Assembly: GCF_038396765.1 (NCBI RefSeq) | Contig: NZ_CP150096.1 | Coordinates: 3,331,001 to 3,395,000 of the forward strand | Length of the DNA stretch: 64,000 nt | DNA from: Chitinophaga caseinilytica | GTDB taxonomy: Bacteria; Bacteroidota; Bacteroidia; Chitinophagales; Chitinophagaceae | Direction: 5' to 3' | Shown here: positions 52,951-61,998 of the stretch, piece by piece | Layout: each line of letters starts with the position of its first letter | How positions within the stretch are numbered: position 1 is the first letter of the stretch | Made by a program: the position numbers and the translations under genes | Notes under the pieces: generated by a model | The model's database searches: none | The model's input: the letters and a program-made list of their open reading frames with translations, nothing else | Told to the model about the DNA's origin: nothing

Positions 52951-55230
52951 ATGATCAAGCAAGACGCAGCCGGAGTGCGCAGTTTTCCGGAAATGAACAT
53001 TGTTGTTGACCTCGCGATCACCGGTGGCGGCCTCTCGGGCGTTTGCGCCGCCATTACCGCCGCCAGGCAGGGTTTGAAAGTAGTGCTCGTGCAAGACCGC
53101 CCGGTATTGGGCGGGAACGCCAGCAGCGAAGTGCGCCTGTGGATCCTCGGCGCCACGTCGCACATGGGCAACAATAACCGCTGGGCAAGGGAAGGCGGCG
53201 TGGTCGATGAAATCCTCGTCGAAAACACTTACCGCAATCCCGAAGGCAATCCCGTAATATTCGACATGATCCTGCTCGACAAAGTTTCGCAGGAACCCAA
53301 TATCACCCTGCTCCTCAATACGGCCGTGTACCAGGTGGAGAAGAAAGACCCTTCCACCATCAGCGCCCTTCATGCCTATTGCAGCCAGAACCAGACAACG
53401 TACATCCTGAAAGCGCCCCTGTTCCTCGACGCTTCCGGCGATGGGGTAGTGGGCTTCCTGGCCGGCGCCGCCTTCCGGATGGGCGCGGAGAAAAAGGAGG
53501 AATTCGGCGAACTGTTTGCGCCGTCGGCGGAATACGGCGAGCTCCTCGGCCACAGCCTTTACTTCTACAGCAAGGATGCCGGAAAGCCCGTAACCTTTAC
53601 CCCGCCCGCGTTTGCGCTGGGCGACATCACCAAAGTGCCGCGCTATCGCAGCTTCAACGCCCGCGAATACGGTTGCAAGCTCTGGTGGATCGAATACGGT
53701 GGCCGGCTGGATACGGTGCACGATACGGAAACCATCAAATGGGAGCTCTGGAAAGTGGTATATGGCGTTTGGCACCACATCAAAAACTCCGGGGAATTCC
53801 CGGAAGCCGCCAACCTTACCCTGGAATGGGTAGGCATGATCCCCGGTAAGCGCGAAAGCCGCCGTTTCGAAGGCGAATACATGATGGTACAGCAGGATGT
53901 GGTGGAACAGCGCGTGCATGCGGATGCCGTGGCGTTCGGGGGCTGGTCGGTGGATTTGCACCCTGCCGATGGCGTTTTCTCCGAAAAGCCCGGCTGCAAC
54001 CAGTGGCACAGCAAAGGCATCTATCAGATCCCTTACCGTTGCCTCTACAGCCGCAATATCACGAACCTGCTGCTGGGCGGCCGCATCATCAGCGCCTCGC
54101 ACGTGGCGTACGGCTCCACCCGCGTGATGGCCACTTCCGCTCACGTTACGCAGGCCGCCGCCATGGCTGCCGTCATCTGCAGGGAACAAAACATTTTACC
54201 CGCGGAAATTATCGGTAAAGGATATACGAACGCCCTCCAGCAGCGGTTGCTGCAGTTCGGCCAATACATCCCCGGCCTGCGGTTCGCCGCGCCGGCCGAT
54301 CTCGCCCGGCAGGCCACCGTTTCCGCAAGCAGCGAACTGGTGCTGAAAGAATTCCCGGGCAAGGCCATCCTCAAACCGCTGGAAGTATCCGTGGCGCAGA
54401 TGGTGCCGCTGCAGGCAGGGAAAGTGCCGGTAATGGCATTTCATGCGGAAGCTTCCGCCCACACTACGCTCGACGTGGAATTGCGGATCAGCGGCAAAAG
54501 CGGCAACCATACGCCAGACGTGACCCTGGCGCGATTGTCCCTTGCCCTGCAACCGGGCCGTAATTGCCTGCAACTGCCATTCGACGCGCAGCTGGAGGAA
54601 GCGGCCTATGCTTTCGTCACCTTCTTTAAAAACCCGGACGTGCAGCTTCATTACACAGATAAACGCGTGACCGGCCTGCTGTCCGTTTTCAATACGGTCA
54701 ATAAAGCCGTGTCCAACTACGGTAAACAAACCCCGCCGGAAGACATCGGGATGGAAGCATTCGAGTTCTGGTGCCCGCAGCGCCGGCCGGAAGGGCATAA
54801 CCTCGATTTCAAAGTGAGCGATGGATTGCCCGTTTTCTCCGCCGCCAACGTCATCAACGGCCTGGAGCGCCCCGTGTCGCAGCCCAACGCCTGGGTGGCC
54901 GACTGGCAGGATACACAGCCTGCGCTCACGCTCACCTGGCCGGCAGCGAAAGCCATCCGCACGATAGAGCTTTTCTTCGACACCGATTACGACCATCCCA
55001 TGGAATCTGTCCTGATGACGCACCCCGAAACGGCGATGCCTTTTTGCGTACGGGATTTCAAGGTGAAAGACGATGCCGGGAACATCATCGCGGAGCGAAA
55101 AGGCAACTACCAGGCTTTTAACCGCATCGAACTGGACAAGCCCGTCAATACGGAAAAACTCGTCATCGAAGTGGCGCACCCTTCAGCGGAAGTGCCCGCC
55201 GCCATTTGCGCGGTACGGTGTTACGCATAA
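52951..55230 (+). CDS. FAD-dependent oxidoreductase
   Basis: The 759-residue protein has an N-terminal FAD-binding Rossmann motif (ITGGGLSGVCAAITAARQG, residues ~24-42) followed by VLVQDRPVLGGNASSE. This fits the FAD_oxidored family that is frequent in Bacteroidota saccharide loci. A second FAD block (NLLLGGRIISASHVAYGSTRV) lies near residue 370. The C-terminal ~300 residues are beta-rich and end in a discoidin-like region (TIELFFDTDYDHP). No signal peptide is visible, unlike the other enzymes here, so it may act in the cytoplasm on the imported product. It begins 9 bases after the paralogue 3 stop. Confidence 0.82.
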   Translation: MIKQDAAGVRSFPEMNIVVDLAITGGGLSGVCAAITAARQGLKVVLVQDRPVLGGNASSEVRLWILGATSHMGNNNRWAREGGVVDEILVENTYRNPEGNPVIFDMILLDKVSQEPNITLLLNTAVYQVEKKDPSTISALHAYCSQNQTTYILKAPLFLDASGDGVVGFLAGAAFRMGAEKKEEFGELFAPSAEYGELLGHSLYFYSKDAGKPVTFTPPAFALGDITKVPRYRSFNAREYGCKLWWIEYGGRLDTVHDTETIKWELWKVVYGVWHHIKNSGEFPEAANLTLEWVGMIPGKRESRRFEGEYMMVQQDVVEQRVHADAVAFGGWSVDLHPADGVFSEKPGCNQWHSKGIYQIPYRCLYSRNITNLLLGGRIISASHVAYGSTRVMATSAHVTQAAAMAAVICREQNILPAEIIGKGYTNALQQRLLQFGQYIPGLRFAAPADLARQATVSASSELVLKEFPGKAILKPLEVSVAQMVPLQAGKVPVMAFHAEASAHTTLDVELRISGKSGNHTPDVTLARLSLALQPGRNCLQLPFDAQLEEAAYAFVTFFKNPDVQLHYTDKRVTGLLSVFNTVNKAVSNYGKQTPPEDIGMEAFEFWCPQRRPEGHNLDFKVSDGLPVFSAANVINGLERPVSQPNAWVADWQDTQPALTLTWPAAKAIRTIELFFDTDYDHPMESVLMTHPETAMPFCVRDFKVKDDAGNIIAERKGNYQAFNRIELDKPVNTEKLVIEVAHPSAEVPAAICAVRCYA

Positions 55231-55753
55231 TCCGATCAACCCGCTTGAAACGCACAAATCCCGCCACATGAGCGGGATTTGTGCGTAATTACTCAACAGT
55301 TTTTTAACATGGCAGAAGGGCAGTAGCGCAACCGGATCGTTTTGGTGCATGATGGCGTGAATGCAATTCCCGATGGAAATCGGGAATCCTGTACTGCTTC
55401 AAATTATTCTTTTCAGTGTCATAATGTTGGACCGTGTATATCTTAATGATCTACACTTCCTGAAAACCATGCGAATTCGTGATAAAGGGATTCCCTGAGC
55501 CGGTGAATCCCAAAAAGAAAATAAATGGTTGGTTTTTGAATTACGTCTGTTTTTCGGTTGATCTGCTGCCCTGTCTGCTGGCGTATTATTTCCATACTAA
55601 ATTCAAAAATCTTTTCTAATTTTTGCACGATGGACGAATAAACCGTAAATTTTCCGGTAAAAGGCCTGAAATTGGCATTTTTTCCGGATGGGCCGGGCCG
55701 GCGGTGGCCGGAAACCCGAACTTCTTCCGGTTCCATATTTTCAACTTTTTGCC
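55231..55753. other. AT-rich intergenic region before the Lrp gene
   Basis: This is the longest gene-free stretch (523 bp). It holds the terminator at 55251-55285 and a perfect 9-bp hairpin, ATTCCCGAT (55366-55374) and ATCGGGAAT (55379-55387), with a GGAA loop. A GGGATTCCC element starts near 55488. A minus-strand open frame exists at 55443-55736, but its composition does not look like a protein. The region should contain the promoter of the Lrp gene. Confidence 0.5.
55251..55285 (+). terminator. Hairpin terminator at the end of the saccharide locus
   Basis: A perfect 14-bp stem, CGCACAAATCCCGC (55251-55264) and its complement (55272-55285), has the loop CACATGA. It lies 20 bases after the oxidoreductase stop. 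The tail TAATT is a weak U-tract, but the stem is strong. Confidence 0.75.
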
Positions 55754-56212
55754 ATGCAAGACATAGATCAGACGGATTTGGAGATTTTGCGCCTCCTCCA
55801 GCGCAACGCAGAGCTGACGAACAAGGAAATTTCCGGCAAGCTGCACAAGTCGGTGGCCGCCGTCCACGAACGGATCAGGCGCCTCAAGCAGCAGGGCTTC
55901 ATCCGCAGGATCGTGGCCATCCTCGACCGCAAAAAGGTGAACCGCGGCCTCATCGCCTTCAGCCATGTATTATTGAAAGACCATTCCGCCCACACCCTCA
56001 GCTCTTTCGAGAACGAAGTGGTAAAGTTCCCCGAAGTGATGGAATGCTTCCAGATGACGGGCACTTTCGATTTCATCCTGCGCATCGCCACCGAAGACAT
56101 GGACGCTTACCACGTTTTCTACCGCAAACTCGCCACCCTGCCCAATATTACCACGGTGCAGAGCTTTTTCGTGCTTTCCGAAACGAAAAGCGATACGGCC
56201 TACCCGCTGTAA
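55754..56212 (+). CDS. Lrp/AsnC-family transcription regulator
   Basis: The 152-residue protein begins MQDIDQTDLEILRLLQ. It has an N-terminal helix-turn-helix (LTNKEISGKLHKSVAAVHERI) and a C-terminal RAM domain (VMECFQMTGTFDFILRIATEDM). The ATG at 55754 gives the family's standard N-terminus; upstream extension would add unrelated residues. These proteins sense amino acids or other small molecules and form octamers. It is followed by module C in the same direction, but 128 bases and a probable separate start suggest it is its own unit. Confidence 0.92.
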   Translation: MQDIDQTDLEILRLLQRNAELTNKEISGKLHKSVAAVHERIRRLKQQGFIRRIVAILDRKKVNRGLIAFSHVLLKDHSAHTLSSFENEVVKFPEVMECFQMTGTFDFILRIATEDMDAYHVFYRKLATLPNITTVQSFFVLSETKSDTAYPL

Positions 56213-56340
56213 TCGCCGGTACAACCATTGCATTTCCGGGGGATTTTGGCGAAATTCGCTGCTGATCCAAACGGGACCATTTTCATACCATTCGTTTTCT
56301 CCCTGCGACGGCACTATATTTCATCACCAATTGCGTTTCC

Positions 56341-56943
56341 TTGAACGAAGACGGTCAACTTATTGACGCTCCTGAACTTTTCAGCCGGATCGCCTCCGGC
56401 GACGAAGCCGCGTTCCGTGAACTGTTCGAGCTGTATGTACCCCGGCTGCAGGCCATGGCTTCGCGCATCACGGGGTCGGCGGCGGTGGCGGACGATCTCG
56501 TGCAGGAAACCTTCCTCAAAGTCTGGATCGCGCGGGACCAGCTCACCGGGCTGGAGCAGCCGGGCGCCTGGGTCCGGAAGATCTGCTTCTTCCTGGCCGT
56601 GAACCACGTGCGCCGGCAAGCCGTCCGCGATAAAGTCATGGACCACATCGCCCACGAAAAGGACGCTTCCGGCAAATCGTTACCGGTGGCGGAAATGGCG
56701 GAATTCAGGCAGCTGCTTTCCCTCGTGGGCGACGCTGTTGACCGCCTGCCTGAAAAACAACGGCGGATTTACCGCCTCAGCCGGGAAGAGGCGCTCACGA
56801 TTTCCGAAATCGCTGACCGCATGGGGCTCGCCTCCAGCACCGTGAAAAACCTCATGGTAATGGCGCTCAAAAATATCCGGGCTTCCCTTCAAAATGCCGG
56901 ATATCCATTGTCTGTGCTCGTTTTGATCGATATTCTCCTCTGA
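56341..56943 (+). CDS. ECF RNA polymerase sigma factor (FecI-like), module C
   Basis: The 200-residue protein appears to start at TTG (56341), since no ATG or GTG lies in frame nearby upstream and the next in-frame ATG would remove part of region 2. Region 2: AFRELFELYVPRLQAMASRI with DDLVQETFLKVW. Region 4: LPEKQRRIYRLSREEALTIS with helix-turn-helix EIADRMGLASSTVKNLM. It has the hydrophobic tail VLVLIDILL, as in the module B sigma factor. A near match to the -7 box (TATATTTC) lies near 56315. Confidence 0.9.
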   Translation: MNEDGQLIDAPELFSRIASGDEAAFRELFELYVPRLQAMASRITGSAAVADDLVQETFLKVWIARDQLTGLEQPGAWVRKICFFLAVNHVRRQAVRDKVMDHIAHEKDASGKSLPVAEMAEFRQLLSLVGDAVDRLPEKQRRIYRLSREEALTISEIADRMGLASSTVKNLMVMALKNIRASLQNAGYPLSVLVLIDILL

Positions 56944-57057
56944 TTGTACCCCCGAACGAAAAAAACTTTGATTTTTTTCGGTACTACCTGTCCGCCCGAT
57001 TGTCTGGTATAGATAAGGGGGGACTGAAACATCATCGTTTACCTGATCCCGAAATGC

Positions 57058-58248
57058 ATGGAAAAGCACGACCGCTTACAATATTTGCTGGAACGCATGG
57101 CCAGTGGCGCCGCCACGGATGCGGAGCTCGGGGAGCTGCAAGCCCTCGTTGACCGCGACGATTCCGCTATCGGCGAAGCCGAAAGCTGGCTGGAAGCTGC
57201 CCGTCCTGAAGCGGCCCGGCCTTTCGACCGCCAGCACTGGATGCAGGTGGCCGACCGGATATTGGCTGCAGACAAGCGCCCGGCCGATGAAACCGCTCCG
57301 CCGAAGCTGCGTGTGCATTACCTGCACCGGTGGTGGTCGGCCGCAGCGGCGGTATTGTTCGTGGCCGCAGGGGTTTGGTATTTCAACCGCCATCAGCCCG
57401 TGCCCAAACCGATGCTGTCGGTGAACACCCCGCTGGACGTCGAGCCTGGCAGGAACGGCGCCATCCTCACCCTTTCCGACGGCTCGCAGCTGGAGCTGGA
57501 CAGCGCCGGCAACGGCCTCATTTCACGCCAGAGCGGGACGGCCGTGGTGTTGGGCAGCGATGGATTGCAGTATACGCCGGAAGACCCCGGTGCGGGGGAA
57601 CTGAAATACAATACTATCGCCACTTCCAAAGGGCGGCAGTTTACGGTGACCTTGCCTGACGGGTCGAAGGTCTGGCTGAACGCGGCCAGCTCGCTACGGT
57701 TCCCGGTGGCGTTCAACGGGGGCGACCGGACCGTGGAGTTTTCCGGGGAAGGATATTTCGAAGTGGCGAAAGATGCCGCGAAACCTTTCCGGGTGAAAGT
57801 GCCGGGGAAGTTAGACCTCGAAGTGCTGGGCACTTCCTTTAACGTGAACGCCTATGCCAACGAACAGAATAGCTATACCACACTGGTGACGGGCGCCGTG
57901 AGGATCGCGCAGGCGGGGAACGGCGCGGGCGCCGTGGTACTGAAGCCCGGAGAGCAGTTGCAGGCCGGCGGGAACGGAATGGAGGTGATGCGCAACGCAA
58001 ACCTCGATAAAGCCATCGCCTGGAAAAACGGGCTGTTTAACTTCGACGGGGCCGGGCTGCGCGACATGATGCGCCAGCTGGAACGCTGGTACGATCTTGA
58101 AGTGGTGTATGAAGGAAATGTGCCCGATGTGGTGTTTTTCGGGGAAATGAGCCGGAAACTGAAGCTGTCTGACGTGTTGAGCGGACTGGAGCGGTCGGAT
58201 GTGCATTTCCGGCTGGAGGAGGGGCGGCGGCTGATCGTAATGCCTTAG
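57058..58248 (+). CDS. FecR-family anti-sigma factor, module C
   Basis: The 396-residue protein has an N-terminal cytoplasmic region, one membrane helix at ~92-109 (SAAAAVLFVAAGVWYF), a FecR domain (TSKGRQFTVTLPDGSKVWLN, GEGYFEVAKDA) and a DUF4974-like C-terminus ending RLIVMP. It partners the sigma factor 115 bases upstream and the STN-type SusC downstream. Confidence 0.92.
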   Translation: MEKHDRLQYLLERMASGAATDAELGELQALVDRDDSAIGEAESWLEAARPEAARPFDRQHWMQVADRILAADKRPADETAPPKLRVHYLHRWWSAAAAVLFVAAGVWYFNRHQPVPKPMLSVNTPLDVEPGRNGAILTLSDGSQLELDSAGNGLISRQSGTAVVLGSDGLQYTPEDPGAGELKYNTIATSKGRQFTVTLPDGSKVWLNAASSLRFPVAFNGGDRTVEFSGEGYFEVAKDAAKPFRVKVPGKLDLEVLGTSFNVNAYANEQNSYTTLVTGAVRIAQAGNGAGAVVLKPGEQLQAGGNGMEVMRNANLDKAIAWKNGLFNFDGAGLRDMMRQLERWYDLEVVYEGNVPDVVFFGEMSRKLKLSDVLSGLERSDVHFRLEEGRRLIVMP

Positions 58249-58426
58249 CACATATTTATCCCTATACCATAAAACAGCAAATCATACATGGACTAGTAAA
58301 TATCAACTAAGATCGGTCGGCCGGAAATAAAAACGGAAGTGCTGCGAACACTCCCGTAAAAGTTTGCCGGTTGATAAAAAACGGGTTTCGAGACCTCCAT
58401 TTCTAACAACCAAACGTTGCAAATCT

Positions 58427-61400
58427 ATGCAAAAAACTGCTTACTGGAGCCGTTGGGAATTGCCATGCCGGTTCCCAGCCAAAATCCTCCGGATCATGAA
58501 AATTACCAGTGTTCTCCTTCTCGCCATTTGTTTACATGTATCAGCCAGCACGTATTCCCAGTCTATTACTTTTTCCGGAAGGGAAGTGCCGATGAAAAGG
58601 GTTTTTGCGGCCATCAAGCAGCAAACCGGGTACGTGGTCTGGGGTAAATCCGACCTGCTGCGCCAGGCCGGCACCATTTCCGCATCCGTGCAGAATATGC
58701 CCCTGCTGAGCTTCCTGGACCTCATCGTCAAGGACCAGCCGTTTCAATACAAGATCGCCGACAACACGATTTTCCTCTACGGGAAGTTCGATCCCGTTCC
58801 TGTCGAACAGGTACAGGCCGTGAAGGAAACCCCCGTTACCGGGCGCATCATCGACAGCACCGGCGTTCCGCTCATCGGCGCCACCATCGTGGCAACGGGC
58901 GGCGGCCGCTCCGCCATCACCGACGCGGAGGGCAAATTCACCCTCCCGGTACAGGAAGGGAGCGTGGTGCGCATCAGCTTCATCGGTTTCAAAACCAAAG
59001 ATGTGACCATCACGGCGCGCATGCTGCAAAGCGGCACCATGGGCAATGTGGTGCTTTCCATGATATCGTCCAACCTCACCGAACTGAACGTTACCGCCAA
59101 TACCGGTTACCAATTGATCCCCAAAGAGCGCGCCACCGGCGCATTCAGCGTGATCACCGAAGAAACGCTGGGCGCCCGTATGCAAACGAGCCTCATCAGC
59201 CGGCTGGAAGGCACGGTGCCGGGGCTTTTCATGCAGAACGGATCGGTGAACCTGCGGGGGATTTCCACCCTGTACGGTACCCAGAGCCCGCTGTTCGTTG
59301 TGGATGGTTTCCCCTATGAAGGAGACCTCAACTACCTCAACCCCAACGATATCGTGAACGTGACCGTCATGAAAGACGCCGCCGCCAGCTCCATCTACGG
59401 CACCCGCGCCGCCAACGGCGTCATCTCCATCACCACCCGCCACGGCAGCGCCCGGAAACTGACGGTCAACTTCAGCAGCACCGCCTTCCTCACGCCCAAA
59501 TCCGACGCAGGCTACCTGAACCTCATGAACTCGAAGGAAATGGTAGATATGGAAGTAGAGCTCTTCAATAAATGGCACCCTTCGTTCAACGACAGGCTCC
59601 AGCGCACCGGCAAAAGCAAAGTGAAAGAGGCGCTCTACGATCACGAACAGGGTAACATCACCAAAGCCCAGCTCGACGAAATCCTCAACCAGCTCCGCAG
59701 TTACGACGGCCAAAGCCAGGTGGAAGACCTCTATATGCGCAATCAATTCAAACACCGCGAGAGCTTTTCCGTCAACGGCGGCAACGACGCCCATCAGTAC
59801 AACCTTTTCATGAACTATACCGGCAATTCCGGATTTGGCCTGCGCGATCGTGACGAAGTCGTGAACGTGGGACTGAACGACCGCGTGAAAGTCTTCAAAT
59901 GGCTGGATGCGGAAGCAGGGGTGATGACCAATCTCAGTAATGCGAAATATACCCTTGAAAGCCCTGAGCGATACTATACCAATATGCCGTACGAGATCAT
60001 GCAGTATGCAGACGGAAGCCCGGCTCCCTTCACCAAACTGAAATCGCCGTACGAAAACAACCGGCTGGTGGAAGTTGGGCTGTATGATGAAACATATTAT
60101 CCGCTGGAAGAAATGGACAGGGCCAAATTGTCGAACTGGTCGAACTACTTCCGGTTGCAGGGCGGCTTTACGGCAAAAATCATCCGCGGGCTGACGCTCG
60201 ACCTGAAATACCAGACGGAAAGAGGGTCCAGCTTAGGCAAAACGTACTACTCGCCCACGTCCTATTACACCAAGCGCATGATCAACGATGCGGCGCAGAT
60301 AGATAATAACGGGGAGCTTATCAAAAATATTCCCGATGGCGGACAGATTTTCGAAACCAGGGGCAGCTCCAAATCCTACACCGCCCGCGGCCAGTTGAGC
60401 TTTGACCGGGAAGTGGCGCCCCGCCATCGTTTGACGGCCATCGCCGGTACGGAATGGCGCGCGATTTCGGGCGGCGCCACGAAGCTGTCCAAAATGGGGT
60501 ATAACGATAATAACCTCCAGTTCCAGCCCATCAACGAAGCGCAGCTCGGCAGCCTGAAAAATACGCAGTCGGTCGATGGCACCTTCTTCTGGGGCTTCAA
60601 TGACGATACTTACTACCGTTATTGGGAAAACCGTTACGTTTCGTTTTACGGCAACTTCGGATATACGTTCGACGGCAAGTATAACCTGACCGGTAGCGCG
60701 CGTATCGACGATTCCAACCTTTTCGGCGTGGCCACCCGCGACCGCCGTTTGCCCGTATGGCACCTGGGTGCCAGCTGGCGGCTGACGGAAGAGGATTTCA
60801 TGAAAAACATCAATTGGCTGAACAACCTGGCCATCCGCACCACTTATGGGCTGGGCGGCAATGTGGCCCAGACGGCCGGGCCATACCTGCAAGCTACGTC
60901 GAGCTTCTTCAACGATGCGCGCGCCAACGCCACCGATATCCTCTATCCGCCGAACGGCAACCTCCGTTGGGAAAAAACGGCGAGCACCAACATCGGGATC
61001 GATTTTGCGGTGTTGAACAACAGGATCTCCGGCTCGGTGGATTATTACATCCGCAAAACGACCGACCTGCTCGGCGAAAAACTGACGGACCCCACGAATG
61101 CGTTCCCCTTCGCCCTCATCAACTACGGTAGCATGAACAACAAAGGGCTGGAAATCGCGCTCAATACCCGCAATATCGAAAGCCGGAATTTCAGCTGGAA
61201 CACGACGCTGAACCTGACTTTCAACAAAAGCCGGATGACGGACATTAACCTGCGCAACCCCGACTACCGGACGCTTACGCAGGGCTGGGGCGTAAACCGA
61301 ATCGGTTACCCCATGGATGCGGTGTTCAGCTTCCGCTACGCCGGCCTCGACCCTACGAACGGTACCGTTATGGTGTACGATGCAGACGGGAAAGTGGTGA

Positions 61401-61987
61401 AGAACTACGATCAGTCGGGCACCGTGGTAGCGAACATGCAAGACGTCAACGGCCTCGTGTACAGCGGTACGCTCCGGCCCAAGTGGACCTCCGGTTTTAC
61501 CAATACCTTCAATTACAAACAACTTACGCTCCGGGTGATGATGATCGCCAACGGCGGACATGTGATCCGCGATGTGGCGAGCCCCATCCAGAACGATTTC
61601 GGCAGCAGGAACGTAGACAAAAGGCTGATGAATTTCTGGCGCAAGCCCGGCGACGAGCTGAACCCCAATACCATGCCCGCTCCCGACCTGAATGCAGACG
61701 GCCGTGAATATTACTCGCTGATCTGGTTTGCGGCAGACAGGAACGTGCTGAAGGCAGACTATATCAAAGTGAGAGACATCTCATTGTCGTACGATTTCGC
61801 GAAAATGCTGCAATCTGTCACCAAACTCTCCTCCGCCAAATTCACCCTGCAGGTGCAGAACCCCTTCTCCTGGTTCCGTAACGGCCAGGGGATAGACCCC
61901 GAGGCATACCAGCTGGCGAGCCTGTATGCGAACAGGACGCTCTGGGTTTCGCGCGTTTATATGGCCGGAATCGACATCACCTTCTAA
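58427..61987 (+). CDS. SusC/RagA TonB-dependent transporter with STN domain, module C
   Basis: About 1186 residues from the ATG at 58427. As in module A it has a long basic n-region (MQKTAYWSRWELPCRFPAK) before the hydrophobic core ITSVLLLAICL. STN domain ~45-120 (VFAAIKQQTGYVVWGKSDL), carboxypeptidase-regulatory-like domain (IIDSTGVPLIGATI), a plug (FVVDGFPYEGDLNYLN, MKDAAASSIYGTRAANGV) and a barrel ending in ITF. The motif between the domains is LNVTANTGYQLIPKERATGAFSV, unlike the VVVIGYG form, which marks a separate SusC subfamily. Substrate unknown. Confidence 0.93.
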   Translation: MQKTAYWSRWELPCRFPAKILRIMKITSVLLLAICLHVSASTYSQSITFSGREVPMKRVFAAIKQQTGYVVWGKSDLLRQAGTISASVQNMPLLSFLDLIVKDQPFQYKIADNTIFLYGKFDPVPVEQVQAVKETPVTGRIIDSTGVPLIGATIVATGGGRSAITDAEGKFTLPVQEGSVVRISFIGFKTKDVTITARMLQSGTMGNVVLSMISSNLTELNVTANTGYQLIPKERATGAFSVITEETLGARMQTSLISRLEGTVPGLFMQNGSVNLRGISTLYGTQSPLFVVDGFPYEGDLNYLNPNDIVNVTVMKDAAASSIYGTRAANGVISITTRHGSARKLTVNFSSTAFLTPKSDAGYLNLMNSKEMVDMEVELFNKWHPSFNDRLQRTGKSKVKEALYDHEQGNITKAQLDEILNQLRSYDGQSQVEDLYMRNQFKHRESFSVNGGNDAHQYNLFMNYTGNSGFGLRDRDEVVNVGLNDRVKVFKWLDAEAGVMTNLSNAKYTLESPERYYTNMPYEIMQYADGSPAPFTKLKSPYENNRLVEVGLYDETYYPLEEMDRAKLSNWSNYFRLQGGFTAKIIRGLTLDLKYQTERGSSLGKTYYSPTSYYTKRMINDAAQIDNNGELIKNIPDGGQIFETRGSSKSYTARGQLSFDREVAPRHRLTAIAGTEWRAISGGATKLSKMGYNDNNLQFQPINEAQLGSLKNTQSVDGTFFWGFNDDTYYRYWENRYVSFYGNFGYTFDGKYNLTGSARIDDSNLFGVATRDRRLPVWHLGASWRLTEEDFMKNINWLNNLAIRTTYGLGGNVAQTAGPYLQATSSFFNDARANATDILYPPNGNLRWEKTASTNIGIDFAVLNNRISGSVDYYIRKTTDLLGEKLTDPTNAFPFALINYGSMNNKGLEIALNTRNIESRNFSWNTTLNLTFNKSRMTDINLRNPDYRTLTQGWGVNRIGYPMDAVFSFRYAGLDPTNGTVMVYDADGKVVKNYDQSGTVVANMQDVNGLVYSGTLRPKWTSGFTNTFNYKQLTLRVMMIANGGHVIRDVASPIQNDFGSRNVDKRLMNFWRKPGDELNPNTMPAPDLNADGREYYSLIWFAADRNVLKADYIKVRDISLSYDFAKMLQSVTKLSSAKFTLQVQNPFSWFRNGQGIDPEAYQLASLYANRTLWVSRVYMAGIDITF

Positions 61988-61998
61988 AACCTGGAACC

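Noticed and set aside
55443..55736. 97-codon minus-strand open frame in the gap before the Lrp gene
   Set aside because: There is no signal peptide, domain or plausible neighbour; it overlaps the expected Lrp promoter. It is kept only as a remark in the intergenic entry.
58319..58366. Imperfect hairpin (ACGGAAGTG with CACTCCCGT) as a terminator after fecR of module C
   Set aside because: The stem has a mismatch in its middle and no T-tract on the plus strand; it may be leader structure of the susC mRNA but is too weak to call.
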